From assembly GCF_004803895.1 (NCBI RefSeq), contig NZ_CP021978.1, positions 7,440,001-7,504,000 on the forward strand: a DNA stretch of 64,000 nt, read 5' to 3'. The position numbers were made by a program, and so were the translations under genes. Below, piece after piece: positions 62,787 through 64,000 of the stretch; position 1 is the stretch's first letter; each line of letters starts with the position of its first letter. The notes under the pieces were generated by a model. It was not told where the DNA came from and did not search any database. It saw nothing but the letters and a program-made list of their open reading frames with translations. Source of the DNA: Streptomyces hawaiiensis. GTDB taxonomy: Bacteria > Actinomycetota > Actinomycetes > Streptomycetales > Streptomycetaceae.

Positions 62787-63977
62787 GTGAGACGTATGAC
62801 CGCACGACCCGCCAACGCCCATCAGGCCCGACTTCTCAAGCTGTTGCGTGACGGCGGGCCCAACTCCCGTGCCCAGCTGGGCGACCAGGTCGACCTCTCG
62901 CGGTCCAAGCTGGCCGTGGAGGTGGACCGGCTGCTGGAGACGGGCCTGGTCGTGGCCGACGGACTCGCCGCCTCGCGCGGTGGCCGCCGCTCCCACAACG
63001 TCCGGCTCAACCCTGAACTGCGCTTCCTCGGCGTCGACATCGGCGCGACCTCGATCGACGTCGCCGTCACCAACGCCGAGCTGGAGACCCTCGGCCACCT
63101 CAACCATCCCATGGACGTGCGCGAAGGCCCCGTCGCGGTCTTCGAGCAGGTCCTCGCCATGGCCGCGAAACTGAGGGCCTCCGGACTCGCGGAAGGGTTC
63201 GACGGCGCCGGCATCGGCGTCCCGGGCCCGGTCCGCTTCCCCGAGGGCATCCCGGTGGCACCGCCGATCATGCCCGGCTGGGACGGCTTCCCCGTGCGGG
63301 AGGCGCTCAGCCAGGAACTCGGCTGCCCCGTCATGGTCGACAACGACGTGAACCTCATGGCGATGGGGGAGCAGCACGCGGGCGTCGCCCGCACCGTCGC
63401 CGACTTCCTCTGCGTCAAGATCGGCACCGGCATCGGCTGCGGCATCGTCGTCGGCGGCGAGGTCTACCGCGGTACGACGGGCAGCGCCGGCGACATCGGG
63501 CACATCCAGGCCGTCCCCGACGGCCGCCCCTGCGCCTGCGGCAACCGGGGCTGCCTGGAGGCCCACTTCAGCGGGGCGGCCCTGGCCCGCGACGCCGTGG
63601 AGGCCGTCAAGCAGGGGCTCTCGGCCGAACTGGCCTCGCGGCTGGAGACGAACGGCTCCCTCACCGCCGTCGACGTCGCCGCCGCGGCCGCCGCCGGTGA
63701 CGCCACCGCCCTCGAGCTGATCCGCGAGGGCGGCAACCGCACCGGTCAGGTCATCGCCGGCCTGGTCAGCTTCTTCAACCCGGGCCTGGTGGTGATCGGC
63801 GGCGGGGTGACCGGCCTCGGCCACACCCTGCTCGCCGCGATCCGAACCCAGGTCTACCGCCAGTCGCTGCCGCTGGCGACCGGCAACCTGCCCATCGTTC
63901 TGGGCGAGCTCGGCCCCACCGCCGGAGTCATCGGCGCGGCCCGGCTCATCAGCGACCACCTGTTCTCACCCGCGTAA
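62787..63977 (+). CDS. ROK-family transcriptional regulator/sugar-kinase-like protein
   Basis: 396 aa. The N-terminal winged helix (ARLLKLLRDGGPNSRAQLGDQVDLSRSKLAVEVDRLLETGLV as consecutive helices) is joined to a ROK domain: GVDIGATSIDVAVTN for phosphate binding, DNDVNLMAMGE for the sugar site, and the zinc motif CACGNRGCLEAHFSG. It resembles NagC/XylR-type repressors that sense a sugar or amino sugar. GTG 62787 follows GGGGAGGGG; ATG 62796 is an alternative. Its targets are beyond the window. Confidence 0.92.
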   Translation: MRRMTARPANAHQARLLKLLRDGGPNSRAQLGDQVDLSRSKLAVEVDRLLETGLVVADGLAASRGGRRSHNVRLNPELRFLGVDIGATSIDVAVTNAELETLGHLNHPMDVREGPVAVFEQVLAMAAKLRASGLAEGFDGAGIGVPGPVRFPEGIPVAPPIMPGWDGFPVREALSQELGCPVMVDNDVNLMAMGEQHAGVARTVADFLCVKIGTGIGCGIVVGGEVYRGTTGSAGDIGHIQAVPDGRPCACGNRGCLEAHFSGAALARDAVEAVKQGLSAELASRLETNGSLTAVDVAAAAAAGDATALELIREGGNRTGQVIAGLVSFFNPGLVVIGGGVTGLGHTLLAAIRTQVYRQSLPLATGNLPIVLGELGPTAGVIGAARLISDHLFSPA

Positions 63978-64000
63978 GCACTCAGTTCCGTACGGCGTAT

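Overview
This 64 kb window is chromosomal DNA of a high-GC actinomycete, almost certainly a Streptomyces. Supporting signs are strong third-position GC, frequent GTG and TTG starts with GGAGG-type ribosome sites, two in-frame TTA (bldA-type) codons, XRE/DUF5753-type regulators, CebR boxes in front of cellulase genes, and dispersed streptomycete intergenic repeats. No tRNA, rRNA or CRISPR array was seen.

The most notable region is 1-10.7 kb. It holds what I read as a prokaryotic PIWI-RE (pPIWI-RE) conflict system: a PD-(D/E)XK restriction-like nuclease with a zinc ribbon, a giant DinG/XPD-type iron-sulfur helicase, and a PIWI-RE protein. The three genes are co-directional and tightly packed. 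Here the operon begins with a fourth enzyme, an AddB/Cas4-like iron-sulfur nuclease, and a divergent gene encodes a coiled-coil protein. The far end is marked by a nested inverted repeat with four ACTGAAC copies. The combination could be a genome-defence module beyond the classical three genes.

10.7-28.8 kb is mostly core or conserved streptomycete material: a TPP-dependent pyruvate oxidase-like enzyme, a SigB/SigF-type sigma factor with possible target promoters nearby, a secreted membrane-anchored protein, an aminotransferase-fold protein without the PLP lysine, two UlaG-type metallo-hydrolases with a DedA protein, a holin/phosphodiesterase fusion, a MoxR ATPase with a VWA/metallopeptidase partner, OsmC, a CorA-like protein, a glycerophosphodiesterase and a second-type DnaK with a HAIR-like operator.

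28.8-33.4 kb shows decay: an IS630-type transposase remnant butts against an orphan, shortened narJ. Two XRE regulators, a small membrane protein, a pterin dehydratase and a methyltransferase follow. 33.4-41.4 kb is a cellulose/xyloglucan cluster: GH74, GH48 and GH6 enzymes, each secreted and carrying a CBM2, under two CebR boxes. 41.5-52.4 kb contains a His-rich methyltransferase, aldo/keto reductase, long-chain acyl-CoA synthetase, a LysR/bile-acid-symporter-like pair, a sialidase-DUF4185 pair and a MarR/quinone oxidoreductase pair.

52.4-62.6 kb is a formate module. A ketopantoate-reductase-like gene, the molybdopterin subunit, a NuoE-NuoF-type fusion, an iron-sulfur subunit that is frameshifted in this sequence, and fdhD run leftward. 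An OFA-family transporter with a tiny partner protein, a KAS III-like enzyme and an FCD-type GntR regulator run rightward. A palindrome between the two arms resembles a motif in front of the GntR gene, so this regulator may control the whole module. The window ends with a ROK-family regulator preceded by a 27-bp tandem repeat.
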